Assembly: GCF_019399895.1 (NCBI RefSeq)
Contig: NC_091869.1
Coordinates: 3,162,001-3,226,000, forward strand
DNA from: Cardiocondyla obscurior
Lineage: Eukaryota; Arthropoda; Insecta; Hymenoptera; Formicidae
Reading direction: 5' to 3'
DNA: 64,000 nt
A program made the translations under genes and the position numbers. Each line of letters begins with the position of its first letter. Position 1 is the stretch's first letter. The notes beneath the pieces are model-generated. The model saw only the letters and a program-made list of their open reading frames with translations. It ran no database searches and had not been told where the DNA came from. Of this stretch, positions 60,956 to 64,000 are shown in pieces.

Positions 60956-64000
<3,045 letters not shown>

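Overview
This window is animal nuclear DNA, most likely from a hymenopteran insect and probably an ant. The base for that is the protein-coding content, a CpG-rich but overall AT-leaning background, many A/T homopolymer runs and very sparse coding sequence. The one protein-coding gene I can support is the Hox gene Antennapedia (Antp) on the + strand. Its glutamine-rich N-terminal half, YPWM motif, very short linker, homeodomain and C-terminal tail look like the bee/ant form of the protein (from memory of the family; no search was run).

Layout. 1-16919 is non-coding: upstream sequence or large 5' introns of Antp. It includes a GC-rich block at 3391-4030 that may be a promoter or leader exon, a second GC-rich block at 7081-7850, and a compact cluster of CRE-like and Pho/YY1-like motifs at 14591-14668. 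16920-18322 is an exon with a leader carrying several upstream ORFs followed by the first 268 codons of Antp. 18323-24688 is a 6.4-kb phase-1 intron with a 24-bp AT-rich minisatellite near its donor. 24689-24942 encodes the homeodomain and the stop. The 3' UTR follows, probably to about 29.45 kb and perhaps in a longer form to about 32.86 kb. It has several TGTANATA (Pumilio-type) motifs, strong hairpins and several AATAAA signals. A 602-bp inverted-repeat element at 30941-31542 looks like a non-autonomous DNA transposon.

32.9-64.0 kb is a gene desert. In other Hymenoptera the Hox genes lie in one orientation, so the DNA 3' of Antp should lead towards ftz and Scr; that placement is inference. 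I saw no second homeobox there. It holds simple repeats, a possible non-coding terminal exon near 37.8 kb, a CpG/GC-rich island near 46 kb, a G-quadruplex-type cluster near 49.8 kb, a short 22-bp tandem repeat near 54.1 kb, a diverged duplication near 60.8 kb and a 100-bp (AG)n tract near 63.7 kb.

I did not find a convincing new gene system. The most notable items are the nested inverted-repeat element, the cluster of Pumilio-type motifs that supports a long Antp 3' UTR, the leader uORFs, and the loss of the fly-type alternative donor that lengthens the YPWM-homeodomain linker.
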